A stretch of DNA of 64,000 nt from Colwellia polaris (GCF_002104515.1 NZ_NBOE01000015.1:1-64000); one strand, 5' to 3'. Positions 8,435-19,460 are shown, counted from the first letter of the stretch. Numbers and translations are program-made. The notes: a model not told the origin generated them from the letters alone.

Positions 8435-10801
8435 TTAACGCGGATTATTACCACGCTTTTTCTTCACAGGGCTTTTGGGTTTTCTGTCGTTAAACTGATT
8501 ATCAGAGAAACGTGTTAAACCTTGCTTCGCTTTATCTCCAGGCTTAGCTTTTTTCGCGCTTACAGGCTTTTTGCCGTAGCGTTTTTCTTGCCCTGGTGAG
8601 GTTTTATTGCCTTGGGCGTTATTTTTACCTTTACCATTTTTTTTGTAATGCACTTGCGCGGTTTCATTTCTGGTTTCATGTGGCACTAAACAGCCTGGCT
8701 GGCTACCAATAAGTTTTCTCGCTAAGCCCATTTTTGTTAATGCTTGACGAATAATCGCCCAGTTTGCCGGATCGTGGTAACGCAATATTGCTTTATGTAA
8801 TCGACGCTGAATGGTGCCTTTAGGCACAGGCACAGTGGCACTGTCTTTTTTAACATTACGCAATGAATCAATTTCTGTGTGATACAAGGTAGTCGCATTG
8901 GCTAACGGCGACGGATAAAAGTTTTGTACTTGATCAAGCTTAAAGTCGTGTTCTTTTAACCAAAGTGCCAAGTTAACCATGTCTAAATCAGTAGTGCCCG
9001 GGTGCGCCGAGATGAAGTAGGGGATTAAGTACTGCTGTTTACCGGCGAGTTTAGAGTAATGATCGAACATTTCTTTAAAGCGGTCATAGCTGCCCATACC
9101 CGGCTTCATCATTTTATTTAATGGGCCTTCTTCGGTATGTTCTGGTGCTATTTTTAAGTAGCCACCTACGTGATGCGTTGCTAACTCTTTAACATATTCA
9201 GGGTCTTGTATGGCTAGGTCGTATCTTACGCCTGAGGCAATCAGTATTTTCTTAATGCCTGGGATTTTTCGGGCTCTGCGATATAAATTAATTGTCGGCG
9301 TATGGTCAGTATCTAAATGACCACAAATAGTTGGCCAAACACACGACGGTTTACGACATGTTGCTTCTGCTTTCTCACTTTTACAGTTTAATTTATACAT
9401 GTTGGCCGTTGGGCCTCCAAGATCAGATATCACACCGGTAAAACCAGGTACTTTTAACTTAATATCTTCAATTTCAGCAATAATAGAGTCTTCACTTCGG
9501 CTTTGAATAATGCGACCTTCATGTTCTGTGATAGAGCAGAACGTACAACCACCAAAACAGCCACGCATAATATTGACCGAGGTTTTGATCATGTCGTAAG
9601 CAGGAATTTTGGCATCACCATAGCTAGGATGCGGTACACGTTGATACGGCAAGCCAAATACGCCATCCATTTCAGCTTCTGATAATGGCGTTGCTGGCGG
9701 GTTTAACCAAATCAAACGGCTGCCATGTTTTTGTACTAATGGTTTGGCAGATGTTGGATTTACTTCTTGATGAAAAATACGCGAAGCATGGGCATAAAGG
9801 GTTTTGTTGTCTCTGACTTGCTCAAAGGTTGGCAAGTTAATATAAGTGGTTTCCCAAGGCTTTTTCTTGTCTGCCCATGACACATTTTTATGCGCTGCAG
9901 CTCTAAACTCACTTAACTGAATAGGTTGCGCGGTTTTCGTAATGTCTTTCTCTGCCGCATTTGTAGTCATTTCTTCGGCGGCTTTAGCGGCGGCATCGGC
10001 TGATGTTGTGGCACAATCAGGCGAGGTCATATCTTGATATGGACTATAAATTGGGTCGATTTTACCTGGTTTATCAATAGTTCTAGAGTCTATGCCTTTC
10101 CAACCGGGTAATACTTGGTTCGCTAAAAATGCACTACCACGAACATCGGTAATACTTTTAACGTCGTCACCATTGGCAATACGATGGGCAATTTCAATCA
10201 GTGGGCGTTCGGCATTACCGTAAATTAATAGATCCGCTTTTGAATCAAACAATACTGATTGGCGCACTTTATCAGACCAATAATCATAATGCGCTACGCG
10301 GCGTAAACTTGCTTCGATACCACCAATAATAATAGGCACGCCTTTGTAGGCTTCTTTACATTTTTGAGTGTAAGCCGTTACCGCACGGTCTGGGCGCTTG
10401 CCACCTTCATCATTCGGTGTGTAGGCATCATCGTGGCGCATACGGCGTTCGGCGGTGTAACGATTGATCATCGAGTCCATATTGCCGGCGGTTACACCAA
10501 AAAATAAATTAGGTTTACCTAGTTGCATGAAAGCGTCTTTGGTTTTCCAATCTGGCTGCGCAATAATACCAACGCGAAAGCCTTGCGACTCCAGCATGCG
10601 GCCAATAACCGCCATACCAAAACTAGGGTGGTCAACGTATGCGTCGCCTGTTACCAGAATAATATCGCAACTGTCCCAGCCAAGCACATCCATTTCTTGT
10701 CGAGACATAGGTAAAAATGGTGCGGTGCCATAACATTCAGCCCAATACTTAGGGTAGTCGAATAGTTTGGGTGTAATTTTCTGGGTTGGCGCTAAGTTCA
10801 T
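8435..10801 (-). CDS. ygiQ: YgiQ family radical SAM protein (UPF0313)
   Basis: A 788-residue cytoplasmic radical SAM enzyme of unknown substrate. The 4Fe-4S/SAM motif is C-x3-C-x2-C in [18 protein letters not shown], near residue 420. The N-terminal 200 residues hold the UPF0313 domain with the [17 protein letters not shown] segment. An acidic, alanine-rich insert (about 265-305) interrupts the region before the radical SAM core. The last 90 residues are strongly basic (lysine/asparagine-rich), as in E. coli YgiQ. It stands alone with its own promoter and terminator. Confidence 0.93.
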   Translation of the reverse strand: MNLAPTQKITPKLFDYPKYWAECYGTAPFLPMSRQEMDVLGWDSCDIILVTGDAYVDHPSFGMAVIGRMLESQGFRVGIIAQPDWKTKDAFMQLGKPNLFFGVTAGNMDSMINRYTAERRMRHDDAYTPNDEGGKRPDRAVTAYTQKCKEAYKGVPIIIGGIEASLRRVAHYDYWSDKVRQSVLFDSKADLLIYGNAERPLIEIAHRIANGDDVKSITDVRGSAFLANQVLPGWKGIDSRTIDKPGKIDPIYSPYQDMTSPDCATTSADAAAKAAEEMTTNAAEKDITKTAQPIQLSEFRAAAHKNVSWADKKKPWETTYINLPTFEQVRDNKTLYAHASRIFHQEVNPTSAKPLVQKHGSRLIWLNPPATPLSEAEMDGVFGLPYQRVPHPSYGDAKIPAYDMIKTSVNIMRGCFGGCTFCSITEHEGRIIQSRSEDSIIAEIEDIKLKVPGFTGVISDLGGPTANMYKLNCKSEKAEATCRKPSCVWPTICGHLDTDHTPTINLYRRARKIPGIKKILIASGVRYDLAIQDPEYVKELATHHVGGYLKIAPEHTEEGPLNKMMKPGMGSYDRFKEMFDHYSKLAGKQQYLIPYFISAHPGTTDLDMVNLALWLKEHDFKLDQVQNFYPSPLANATTLYHTEIDSLRNVKKDSATVPVPKGTIQRRLHKAILRYHDPANWAIIRQALTKMGLARKLIGSQPGCLVPHETRNETAQVHYKKNGKGKNNAQGNKTSPGQEKRYGKKPVSAKKAKPGDKAKQGLTRFSDNQFNDRKPKSPVKKKRGNNPR

Positions 10802-10927
10802 ACATTACCTAAATTATTTTTTACTATAAAGACTCGCGTGAGTGCGTTCACGTTTAAAGCCTATCAATGCTGAGTTTCTAAATATTAATCTTATTAATAT
10901 TCATCATTCACATTGCTGAGGCGCGCG

Positions 10928-10957
10928 ATTATAACAGAGATAAAAGCTTAAGCCCAA
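10928..10957 (-). promoter_or_regulatory. Probable sigma70 promoter of ygiQ
   Basis: On the minus strand TATAAT (10928-10933) is preceded by TTGGGC (10952-10957) with an 18-base spacer and followed by a GC-rich CGCGCG discriminator. The leader to the ATG is about 120 bases. The rest of the 10802-11199 divergent gap is AT-rich without other clear signals. Confidence 0.65.
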
Positions 10958-11199
10958 TAACCTTAACCTGGTTACTTATATTGACAGGCTTTCATCGTAT
11001 AAAATTCGTTATTGGTCGTGTTAAGGCCTAGTTTTATTGAATATTTCGTCATAGCTTAGTATAACTAGGCATAATTATTTTGATGAATAAATTTATAACT
11101 TTCACCGTATTAAACTGTTTATTAATTACGCTGTTTACCATTAAATAAATATTGTTAATACAAGCCTTTATCCTTAACCAAAGATAAGTAAAAATCATT

Positions 11200-13680
11200 A
11201 TGAAAATACAGTTAATTGCTGCCGCTATTAGTTTCTCGCTGGCCGCTTGTGCATCAACCGCGCAGAAAAAGGTTACGCTAGACAATAATAGTACGACCAC
11301 CAATGACAGTGTAGCGAGTGAAGTACAATCAACACCCGCTGCAGGCGAAGCAAGTGCAACTATAATTACCCTTGAAAAAATAATGTCTGATCCTGACTGG
11401 TTCGGTCGCTCTCCAGAGTCATGGTATTGGGGTGACGACAGCGAAACTGTTTTTTATCAACAAAAGCGTGTTGGCAATCCGTTACGTGATTTAATACAAA
11501 AAAATATTACAACACAGGGCAATGGTGATTTAGTTAAATTAGCGCAAATGCATGTAGTAGCTGATAGTGATGCGGTGTTAAATAGCGAAGGAACCCAAGA
11601 AGTATATACCTTTGAAGGTAATGTTTTTGTTAAAACGCTCGCCACACAATCTGTGCAACAACTAACTTATACATCAGCCGTTGAACATTCAGCCATGTTT
11701 TTAACTAATGGTAATGTTGCTTATCGGGTGGGTAATGTTTTTTATGCTCATGACATGAATAGCCAAAAAATTATTGAATTAGCTAATTTAAAAATGTCTG
11801 ACGGCGAAACACCTGCCAAAGGTACACCGAGTTATATCGCTAATGAGCAGCAAGAGCTTATAGAGTACGTAGCCTTACAGCAGCGAAATAAAAAATTATT
11901 TGCTGAGCAAAACCGTCAGTTAAGAGTAAAAAACTCTACGGTGACGCAAACCAACTTTTATTTTGGCAAAGACAATCAAATTGTTCATGCCAGCCTTTCT
12001 CCTGCCGGCGATAAACTAATTGTTAGCATTGCCTCTGATAAATCAACGCGTAAAGACAGCGATATAATGCCGAATTATATTTCTGACGATGGCAATATTA
12101 AAGCTCAATCGGCAAGACACCGAGTAGCAGACAATCGCCAATACGCTGAGCAACTTTATATTTTAGATTTAAACCAAGGCACCAAAGCCTTATTAAGTTA
12201 TGAAAATTTACCTGGCTTTGATGAAGATGTACTGGCGAGTGTGCGCAAAGAAAATTATGCCCGTGAAGGTAAAAAATACAGCGCTGAAAAATCACCACGT
12301 AACATTCATGTAATGCAAGCTTGGGATCCTATTCAGTGGCAGGACAATGGTAAACAAGTCGCGGTAATGCTTGAAGCTTGGGATAATAAAGACCGCTGGA
12401 TTGCCACCGTTAATTTCAATGATAAAACGCTAGTTTCTCAGCACCGTTTGCATGACGATGCATGGGTTAACTATGCCTTTAATGAAATGGGCTGGCTAAG
12501 TAATGCCGACGCAATCTATTACCTTTCTGAAGAAAGTGGATATGCACATTTATACGTTAAGCCATTAAACGGCAAAGCCAAAGCGCTAACTTCAGGTAAT
12601 TTTGAAGTTGATGATTTAACTGTTTCGGCTGATGAAACAAAAATATATTTTAAAGCGAATAAGAAACATCCGGGCATTTATGAAATTTATAATGTTGATT
12701 TAGCTTCAGGTAAAGTTAACGCATTAACCGATCTTGGTGGTATGAATGATTACGCACTAAGCCCTGATGAATCTAAATTGTTAGTACAACATTCTGAAAT
12801 TACCATGCCGCCTGAGCTTTATGTTAAAGAGCTAACTAATAATGTTGAAGCGATAAGATTAACGCATACGGTTACAGAAGCGTTTAGGGCCATGCCATGG
12901 TCAGCACCTAATGTGGTAGCAATTGAGTCATCGCATCAAGAAGAGCCTATTTATTCCAAAGTTTATTTACCTAAAGGCTATGACCAAACGACCACTAAAA
13001 ATAAAGCAGTAATGTTTAGTCATGGCGCAGGTTACTTGCAAAATTCTCATTTAGGTTGGTCGGGTTACTTCCGTGAATACATGTTCCATAGCATGTTAGT
13101 GCAACAAGGCTATGTTGTTATCGATATGGATTACCGAGCATCGAAAGGCTATGGCCGTGACTGGCGCACCGCTATTTATCGTCATATGGGTAAGCCTGAA
13201 GTACAAGATATGCGCGATGGGGTAAATTGGTTAATCGAAAATGCTCATGTAGATGCCGAAAGAGTAGGTACATATGGTGGCTCTTATGGCGGTTTCTTAA
13301 CCCTAATGTCGATGTTTACCGACCCTGACTTATTTCAATCAGGCTCGGCATTACGTTTAGTGTCTGACTGGGCATATTATAATCACGGTTATACCGCTAA
13401 TATTTTAAATACCCCAGCAGACGACGCTATTGCTTATGAGCGTAGCTCACCAATTTACTTTGCAGAAGGCCTAGAGAAGCCCTTACTGATTAATGCGCCA
13501 ATGGTAGACGATAATGTATTCTTTCAAGATACGGTCCGCTTAGTTCAGCGCTTAATTGAATTGGAAAAACAAGACTTTGAAACGGCAATTTACCCCGTAG
13601 AGCCGCATGGTTTTGTGCAACCAAGCTCTTGGTTAAATGAATATCGTAGAATTTATAAGTTATTTGAAAATACCCTTTAA
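11200..13680 (+). CDS. S9 family dipeptidyl/prolyl oligopeptidase, lipoprotein
   Basis: A serine peptidase that would trim dipeptides or oligopeptides in the cell envelope. The signal peptide ends in a lipobox (SLAAC, Cys17), so it is probably membrane-anchored in the periplasm. The middle is a DPPIV-type beta-propeller (about 120-560). The C-terminal alpha/beta hydrolase holds the GGSYGG nucleophile elbow, with the acid and histidine likely in the MVDDN and EPHGF segments. The 826-residue length suits DPPIV-like proteins. The start ATG directly precedes the signal peptide. Substrate preference (Pro or Ala at P1) is not decided by the sequence. Confidence 0.92.
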   Translation: MKIQLIAAAISFSLAACASTAQKKVTLDNNSTTTNDSVASEVQSTPAAGEASATIITLEKIMSDPDWFGRSPESWYWGDDSETVFYQQKRVGNPLRDLIQKNITTQGNGDLVKLAQMHVVADSDAVLNSEGTQEVYTFEGNVFVKTLATQSVQQLTYTSAVEHSAMFLTNGNVAYRVGNVFYAHDMNSQKIIELANLKMSDGETPAKGTPSYIANEQQELIEYVALQQRNKKLFAEQNRQLRVKNSTVTQTNFYFGKDNQIVHASLSPAGDKLIVSIASDKSTRKDSDIMPNYISDDGNIKAQSARHRVADNRQYAEQLYILDLNQGTKALLSYENLPGFDEDVLASVRKENYAREGKKYSAEKSPRNIHVMQAWDPIQWQDNGKQVAVMLEAWDNKDRWIATVNFNDKTLVSQHRLHDDAWVNYAFNEMGWLSNADAIYYLSEESGYAHLYVKPLNGKAKALTSGNFEVDDLTVSADETKIYFKANKKHPGIYEIYNVDLASGKVNALTDLGGMNDYALSPDESKLLVQHSEITMPPELYVKELTNNVEAIRLTHTVTEAFRAMPWSAPNVVAIESSHQEEPIYSKVYLPKGYDQTTTKNKAVMFSHGAGYLQNSHLGWSGYFREYMFHSMLVQQGYVVIDMDYRASKGYGRDWRTAIYRHMGKPEVQDMRDGVNWLIENAHVDAERVGTYGGSYGGFLTLMSMFTDPDLFQSGSALRLVSDWAYYNHGYTANILNTPADDAIAYERSSPIYFAEGLEKPLLINAPMVDDNVFFQDTVRLVQRLIELEKQDFETAIYPVEPHGFVQPSSWLNEYRRIYKLFENTL

Positions 13681-13706
13681 TGGGGTAATAGCTCCTTTAA
13701 TATTAT

Positions 13707-13728
13707 AGGCCTCATTTGAGGCCTTTTT
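13707..13728 (+). terminator. Rho-independent terminator after the S9 peptidase
   Basis: The perfect stem aggcctc / gaggcct has an attt loop and is followed by five T. Confidence 0.85.
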
Positions 13729-13876
13729 ATTTTGAGAAATAGCATATTAATCTGAAATTGTTCAGCTACATACAGTATTGATGTTAGCTCAGCTGCAAAA
13801 CGTAACAAAATTTTAGACGTAAGTTACTTTAAGTTAATATAAACTAACAAAAACTAGTTAAAAAAAAGAGTGAAAT

Positions 13877-15364
13877 ATGGATAACATGCTTGGCTATTTA
13901 GAAACACTTTCAGCCTTTTTTATATTGTTGCTGGGCTTAGGTGTTTTCGCAATAATTTATATGTACATCGTAGATAAGTCACAAAATAAGCAGGCAATAC
14001 GCCGTAATTACCCCGTTATAGGTCGCTTTAGATATTTTTTTGAAAAACAAGGCGAGTTTTTTCGCCAATACTTTTTTGCCATGGACCGAGAAGAACTACC
14101 TTTTAATCGCGCGGAAAGAAGCTGGGTTTATCGTGCAGCAAAAAATGTTGATCGCACCATAGCTTTTGGTTCAACCAGAAACCTAGAACCGACCGGCACT
14201 ATTATGTTTATGAATTGTGCTTTCCCTACCTTGGAAGAAGATGCCGTTCCGCCAAGTAGCATAACCTTTGGTGCTGAATGTCGACAACCTTATATTACTG
14301 ACTCAATTTTTAACATTTCAGCGATGAGCTTTGGCGCATTGTCAGCCCCGGCAGTTAAAGCATTGTCAGAGGGGGCTGCAAAAGCAGGGTGTTGGTTTAA
14401 TACTGGTGAAGGCGGAGTTAGTGAATACCATTTAAGCAGTGGAGCTGATTTAATTTTTCAAATTGGTACCGCAAAATATGGTGTCAGAGATGAACATGGC
14501 CAGTTATGTGATAAAAAACTCGCTGAATTAGCTGCTAAGCCTCAAATAAAAATGTTTGAAATAAAAATGAGTCAAGGTGCTAAGCCCGGTAAAGGCGGCA
14601 TATTGCCAGGTAAAAAAGTTACGCCAGAAATTGCTGCCATTAGAGGAATTAAAGTTGGCGTAGACTCAATTAGCCCAAACGCTCACCCAGATATTACATC
14701 TGTAAAAGATATTTTAACCATGGTTAATCGTATTCGCAATGTCACCGGTAAGCCTGTTGGGTTTAAAGCGGTAATTGGCGAATCATTATGGTTAAGAGCA
14801 TTGCTTGAAGAAATTAATCTGCAAGGGGCTGAATTTGCTCCAGATTTTATCACTATTGATAGTGCTGACGGCGGCACAGGCGCAGCACCTCAACCGTTAA
14901 TGGATTATGTCGGTTTACCTTTAAAAGAAAGCTTACCACTTGTGGTTAATTTATTAGTTGAACATGGCTTGCGTGACCGTATTAGAGTCATTTGTTCAGG
15001 CAAATTGATCACACCATCTAAAGTTGCTTGGGCTTTGGCCGTAGGTGCTGATGCGGTTAACTCTGCTAGAGGATTTATGTTGTCTTTAGGTTGTATTCAG
15101 TCAATGCAGTGTAATAAAGATACTTGCCCTACAGGTATAACTACACATAACCCTAGGCTTCAAGAAGGTTTAGACCCAATAAGTAAGGCTGAAAGGGTAG
15201 CAAATTACCATAAGTATATTCAATATGGTGTAGGTTTATTGGCGCATTCGTGTGGTGTTAAACATGCGAGAAAATTAGACCGTAATCATATTCGCGTAAT
15301 ACAAGAAAATGGCTTATCTGTTGCCTTAGATAAGCTACATCCTTACAGTAAACCTAAGCACTAG
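13877..15364 (+). CDS. FMN-binding glutamate synthase family protein, membrane-anchored
   Basis: This 495-residue protein corresponds to the FMN/3Fe-4S synthase domain of glutamate synthase without the glutaminase and NADPH-binding parts. A hydrophobic N-terminal helix (about 10-32) should anchor it to the membrane. The SADGGTGAAPQPL segment forms the flavin site, and CIQSMQCNKDTCPTG supplies the three cluster cysteines. Members of this family have an uncertain reaction; simple glutamate synthesis is not established without a partner glutaminase, and none is nearby. The 3' end overlaps the convergent rhombosortase gene by 11 bases. Confidence 0.9.
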   Translation: MDNMLGYLETLSAFFILLLGLGVFAIIYMYIVDKSQNKQAIRRNYPVIGRFRYFFEKQGEFFRQYFFAMDREELPFNRAERSWVYRAAKNVDRTIAFGSTRNLEPTGTIMFMNCAFPTLEEDAVPPSSITFGAECRQPYITDSIFNISAMSFGALSAPAVKALSEGAAKAGCWFNTGEGGVSEYHLSSGADLIFQIGTAKYGVRDEHGQLCDKKLAELAAKPQIKMFEIKMSQGAKPGKGGILPGKKVTPEIAAIRGIKVGVDSISPNAHPDITSVKDILTMVNRIRNVTGKPVGFKAVIGESLWLRALLEEINLQGAEFAPDFITIDSADGGTGAAPQPLMDYVGLPLKESLPLVVNLLVEHGLRDRIRVICSGKLITPSKVAWALAVGADAVNSARGFMLSLGCIQSMQCNKDTCPTGITTHNPRLQEGLDPISKAERVANYHKYIQYGVGLLAHSCGVKHARKLDRNHIRVIQENGLSVALDKLHPYSKPKH

Positions 15365-15953
15365 TTTTTTTGAATATTACATAGCCTGAAATAAAAACCA
15401 CTAAGCCACCGACAGCGCCATATAAATGAGCGTCGGTGGCAACAGTTGCCCCGATAAGTCGCTCTACATCAGCACTGGCACCATAAAATTGTTCATGCAA
15501 AATTTTTGCTATCACACCTATTAACAGTAAATAGCCTGTTTTTTCATGATGTTTAATATCCATTAAGGCGCCCCAAACAAAAAAGCCATGTAATACGCCA
15601 GACAGCCCAACATAAAAAGCAATATTCTCTGCAAACCATAAAATACCTAGGCTGCAAATTAAACCGCTGACAAAAAATATAACCAGATAATTTTTAAAAT
15701 AATAATACTGGCCATGTAAAGCCCAAAGCAAAGCTACAGCTGCAATATTAAGCATAAAGTGATTACCATTTGAATGGAAAAAATGGCCTGTTAATAAGCG
15801 CCAATATTCACCCGCAATAATCAACTTACGATCATAAATTAATAAATCTGAGATCTGTTGATCAAACACAAAGGCTAATAAAGCGAATATAAACACCAAC
15901 AAAGGGCCTGAAAATTGTGTTGGTTTTGTTGGCAGGGATTTCAGTTGCAGCAT
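15354..15953 (-). CDS. rrtA: Rhombosortase (rhomboid-family intramembrane serine protease)
   Basis: A 199-residue membrane protein with about six hydrophobic segments. Rhomboid landmarks are present: the loop-1 WRLLTGHFFHSNGNHFMLN segment, the catalytic serine in GLSGVLHG, and the histidine in DAHLYGAVGG. The length and motif spacing fit rhombosortases, which process GlyGly-CTERM proteins for surface attachment in Vibrio, Shewanella and Colwellia-type bacteria. I saw no GlyGly-CTERM tail on any protein in this window, so substrates lie elsewhere. It overlaps the preceding convergent gene by 11 bases. Confidence 0.85.
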   Translation of the reverse strand: MLQLKSLPTKPTQFSGPLLVFIFALLAFVFDQQISDLLIYDRKLIIAGEYWRLLTGHFFHSNGNHFMLNIAAVALLWALHGQYYYFKNYLVIFFVSGLICSLGILWFAENIAFYVGLSGVLHGFFVWGALMDIKHHEKTGYLLLIGVIAKILHEQFYGASADVERLIGATVATDAHLYGAVGGLVVFISGYVIFKKTSA

Positions 15954-16263
15954 GAATTATTATAAATGTTTAAGGCTAATAGAGTGTTACCGACTTTAAC
16001 AGGTGCTTTTAGTTATATAAACACAAGAATGAAACCCCATGCATTTTGAACATATGATTTATAAGTCGAGCCTGATGAAAACAGCTTTTTTGCACAATAA
16101 TTTAATGAAGCTTGTACCTAAAGTTAACCATATAGAGCCTACTATTCAATACCAGTTTCGTACAAATGAATATCTAAGTTAAAAGAAGTTTAATAAAGAA
16201 CTTAAACTTGAGCATAAAGTCTCGTAAACTTAGCTATTACTTATTTTTTGTTATTTTAATTAA
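15954..16263. other. Gene-poor intergenic region
   Basis: AT-rich. It contains only a 47-codon open frame starting near 16039 without a Shine-Dalgarno sequence and with no recognisable product. No terminator or promoter stands out. Confidence 0.4.
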
Positions 16264-16905
16264 ATGTCTAGAGCTTTGTGTCAGCACTGTCAGCGCCCTA
16301 AAAATGCGTGTATATGTGCATTTGCCGTCAATATTACCAATGATATCCCGGTTGTTGTATTACAACATCCTAATGAAGTGTCGCAAAGTAAAGGTACGGT
16401 TAGCTTATTAACACAGTCGTTAACGCAATGCGAAGTAATTGTGGGTGAAAACTTTAGTGATTGTGCTACTTTATTACATCGCTTGAAACAGTACGAAGGT
16501 AACATTGCATTGTTGTACCCAAGCGAGCATGCAACAACCCTTGAATATTCTTCACAAGCTCAGCAAGATTATGATACTGACTTTAATACTGAAATTACGA
16601 GTGAAAAAGCGAATAACCACGATATTCAGTGCATTATTATACTTGATGGTACATGGAAAAAAGCCTATCGAATATTTATGCTGAATGCTTGTTTACATAA
16701 AATAAAACATATCGTTTTACCTACGGGTATCGCTAGCCTTTATCAAATCAGAAAAACTAAAAAAGATAACGCACTTTCTTCATTGGAAGCGTGTTGTCAT
16801 GCACTTGCACGTATAGAAAATAATGCCGAAAAGTATCAAGTTTTATTAAGTAGCTTTGTAAAGTTCAATCAATTTCAGCAATCATTTAATCAAAATAAGC
16901 TTTAA
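16264..16905 (+). CDS. tapT: DTW domain protein, probable tRNA-uridine aminocarboxypropyltransferase
   Basis: DTW/TapT enzymes transfer the 3-amino-3-carboxypropyl group of SAM to uridine 47 of tRNA (acp3U). The 213 residues begin with the family zinc-binding pattern C-x2-C-x6-C-x-C (CQHCQRPKNACIC). They continue with the LQHPNE segment, the signature LDGTW (D-G-T-W in place of the D-T-W core) and the RKTKK...LSSLEA block. The ATG at 16264 places the cysteine motif at the N terminus as in E. coli YfiP. Some species carry two DTW paralogues, so the specific symbol is a family-level assignment. Confidence 0.8.
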   Translation: MSRALCQHCQRPKNACICAFAVNITNDIPVVVLQHPNEVSQSKGTVSLLTQSLTQCEVIVGENFSDCATLLHRLKQYEGNIALLYPSEHATTLEYSSQAQQDYDTDFNTEITSEKANNHDIQCIIILDGTWKKAYRIFMLNACLHKIKHIVLPTGIASLYQIRKTKKDNALSSLEACCHALARIENNAEKYQVLLSSFVKFNQFQQSFNQNKL

Positions 16906-17033
16906 GATAAGAAAGGATTAAAGCAGGCGTTTAAATATTTATTTTTTGCTGATAATGTACTTATACCAACTGGCGCATTTATATCTCCATTTGGTTTCAT
17001 TTAGTTTCTCACAACGCACTATTAAGGAAAATC

Positions 17034-18791
17034 ATGTCAAATACAGCCACTAAAGGGCTTTTGTCTTTATTGTTTATTTCTACCAGTTTTTGGGCGTCAG
17101 CCACGCCAGATATAAAAAGACAAGACCGCGAGCCAGAAGCCGCAACCGGTTTAATCGCCAAAGAAACCGTAGTAACAGATCATGCTATGGTTGCTAGTGC
17201 AAATCCGTATGCGAGCAAAGCAGGGCTTAATATTCTTAAGCAAGGCGGAAGTGCTGTTGATGCGGCAATAGCTGTGCAATTAGTTTTAACCTTAGTTGAA
17301 CCGCAATCTTCAGGGATTGGCGGTGGCGCTTTCATGTTGCATTGGGACAAGTCTGCACAAAAATTAACTACCTTTGACGGCCGAGAAACGGCACCTGCTG
17401 GCGCAACAACTGATATGTTTTTAGATAAAAGTGGCAAAGCAATGCCATGGATAAAGGCGGTTGTTGGTGGTCATTCTGTTGGCGTTCCAGGTGTATTAGC
17501 GGGGTTGAAAAAAGCCCATGAACAATACGGCAAGTTACCCTGGAATGTTTTATTCAAAGACGCAATTAAGTTGGCAGAAACCGGCTTTATCGTTTCTCCA
17601 AGGTTAGAAAAGCTCGTTGCAATGGAGTTTAACCCGGGTATTACCAAGTTAGACACCATAAAAAATTACTTTTTCCCTAATGGTAAGGCGGTAAAAGCAG
17701 GGCAAGTATTAAAGAACCCAGAGCTGGCCGCTGTGTATCGCAGTATTGCTAAGCAAGGTATTAAGGTGTTTTATCAAGGCTGGCTAGCAGAGAAAATTGT
17801 CGCTGCGGTTCAGCAGTCTCCCATTGCGCCGGGCCGTTTAACATTGGCCGATATGAAAAACTATCGTGCAAAAGAGTTACCAGCCGTTTGTGGTGCGTAT
17901 AGACAATATCAAGTTTGTGGCATGGCACCGCCAAGCTCCGGTGGCGTAGCTATTATTCAAATGCTTGGGCAACTTGAGCATTTTGATATCGCGAAATACA
18001 CAATCAATGATCCACAATTTGCTCATCTGTTTACCCAAAGCTCTCGTTTAGCTTTTGCTGATCGAAATCGATATATTGCCGATAGCAGCTTTGTTAATGT
18101 ACCAACACAAGGCTTAATTGATAAACAGTATTTGGCACAACGTGCTAGCTTAATAAAAACAAACAAAGATATGGGTAATGCTACTGCTGGCGTACCTAAA
18201 GGTGCACTTGCACAAGCTGATGATAATGCCTATGAATTACCATCTACAAGCCATATTTCAATTGTTGATCAATACGGTAATGCTATTTCGATGACCACCA
18301 GTGTTGAAATGGGCTTTGGCTCTGCGGTAATGGTTGAAGGTTTTATATTAAATAATCAATTAACAGACTTTTCATTAGATCCTAAACAAAACGGACAATG
18401 GGTAGCTAACCGATTAGAGCCTGGCAAACGTCCACGCAGTTCTATGGCCCCTATGATGGTTTTTAATGAAGATGAAACCTTGAAACTTGTTGTGGGTTCG
18501 CCAGGTGGTAGTCGTATTATTAATTATGTTGCACAAACTATGATTGCTATTCTTGATTGGCAACTTGATCCACAATCAGCAATTAATCTTCCTCGTATAA
18601 CTAATCGCAATAAAGTTACCACATTAGAAAAAGGCACAGAGCTAGTTAAGCTTAAACCTGCGCTAGAAGCTATTGGCCATCAGGTCGCTATACGCGATTT
18701 AAACAGTGGTATTCAAGCGATTGTGTTATCTGAGTCAAAGTTACATGGTGGGGCGGATCAAAGGCGAGAAGGTTTAGCTATTGGTTTTTAA
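17034..18791 (+). CDS. ggt: Gamma-glutamyltransferase
   Basis: Periplasmic enzyme that cleaves the gamma-glutamyl bond of glutathione and transfers or hydrolyses it. The 585 residues begin with a signal peptide (hydrophobic core LLSLLFISTSFWASA). The proenzyme self-cleaves before the nucleophilic threonine in STSHISIVD (about residue 410), giving large and small subunits. Supporting motifs include GGSAVDAAIA, SGIGGGAFML, the FDGRETAP block, NNQLTDFS and the VVGSPGGSRI glycine loop. It is followed by a strong terminator and appears monocistronic. Confidence 0.96.
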   Translation: MSNTATKGLLSLLFISTSFWASATPDIKRQDREPEAATGLIAKETVVTDHAMVASANPYASKAGLNILKQGGSAVDAAIAVQLVLTLVEPQSSGIGGGAFMLHWDKSAQKLTTFDGRETAPAGATTDMFLDKSGKAMPWIKAVVGGHSVGVPGVLAGLKKAHEQYGKLPWNVLFKDAIKLAETGFIVSPRLEKLVAMEFNPGITKLDTIKNYFFPNGKAVKAGQVLKNPELAAVYRSIAKQGIKVFYQGWLAEKIVAAVQQSPIAPGRLTLADMKNYRAKELPAVCGAYRQYQVCGMAPPSSGGVAIIQMLGQLEHFDIAKYTINDPQFAHLFTQSSRLAFADRNRYIADSSFVNVPTQGLIDKQYLAQRASLIKTNKDMGNATAGVPKGALAQADDNAYELPSTSHISIVDQYGNAISMTTSVEMGFGSAVMVEGFILNNQLTDFSLDPKQNGQWVANRLEPGKRPRSSMAPMMVFNEDETLKLVVGSPGGSRIINYVAQTMIAILDWQLDPQSAINLPRITNRNKVTTLEKGTELVKLKPALEAIGHQVAIRDLNSGIQAIVLSESKLHGGADQRREGLAIGF

Positions 18792-18891
18792 GGGTTACTT
18801 AATCACGCTTATTAAACTGATAATACAGACCCGAAAACATAATATTGTAAAGAAGCATCTTCTTATACGTAGTTAGCGTAATGTATAAACT

Positions 18892-18932
18892 AAAACGGCG
18901 TCAGTCCTTATAAAGGATTGACGCCGTTTTTA
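18892..18932. terminator. Bidirectional terminator between ggt and the 18948 lipoprotein gene
   Basis: A long near-perfect stem (aaaacggcgtcagtcctt against its complement with a short loop) is flanked by A-rich and T-rich ends, so it can serve both convergent genes. Confidence 0.9.
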
Positions 18933-18947
18933 ATTATTTAAACAACA

Positions 18948-19382
18948 TTAAAATGGGTCTTTCAAAATTTTATCGATAACCCACTTATCTTCCACCTGTA
19001 TTAACGACAAGCGTTTAACATCTTTTAAATTATTATCTTGATAATAGCCATTAAAGTAAATCGTAATTACAGCAGAATCTTTAAATTGCTCTCTGACTTT
19101 GATGCCACTGTCGTCAGGGGTAATCTCTACCTTATCGTAAGACATATTAAACATATGACGAGCAACCGCTTTAGTCGATTTATAATGCAAGATAATACGC
19201 GCTAATTTAGGGCTACACACCGATGCCGCTTTTTTAATATTTTTTTCGTTATATAAAGCATCAAAAAATGCAATGGCAACCATTTCAGGGTTATCAACAT
19301 TTTTAATGGTATCTTTGTTTGACTCACCACAACCCAAAAGTAAAAGTATTAAACCAAAGGTAATAAATTTTATATTATTCAT
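18948..19382 (-). CDS. Small lipoprotein with a DUF4878-like fold
   Basis: A 144-residue secreted lipoprotein. The hydrophobic signal ends in the lipobox LLGC (Cys18). The mature part has a helical segment (VAIAFFDALYNEKNIKKAASV) followed by alternating strands ending in VEDKWVIDKI. This layout is common in DUF4878/SnoaL-like lumazine-binding lipoproteins, but the family assignment is tentative. No catalytic residues can be proposed. It sits between two terminators, so it is transcribed alone. Confidence 0.7.
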   Translation of the reverse strand: MNNIKFITFGLILLLLGCGESNKDTIKNVDNPEMVAIAFFDALYNEKNIKKAASVCSPKLARIILHYKSTKAVARHMFNMSYDKVEITPDDSGIKVREQFKDSAVITIYFNGYYQDNNLKDVKRLSLIQVEDKWVIDKILKDPF

Positions 19383-19460
19383 AAAGTAACAAGTAACTGT
19401 GTAATATTACATGCATACTACCGTAATAATTGTTGCTAAACCTAATTTTTTTTAAAATAA

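Noticed and set aside
16039-16182. 47-codon open frame upstream of the DTW gene
   Set aside because: No Shine-Dalgarno sequence, no recognisable product and no signal of selection that I can see; AT-rich frames of this size occur by chance.
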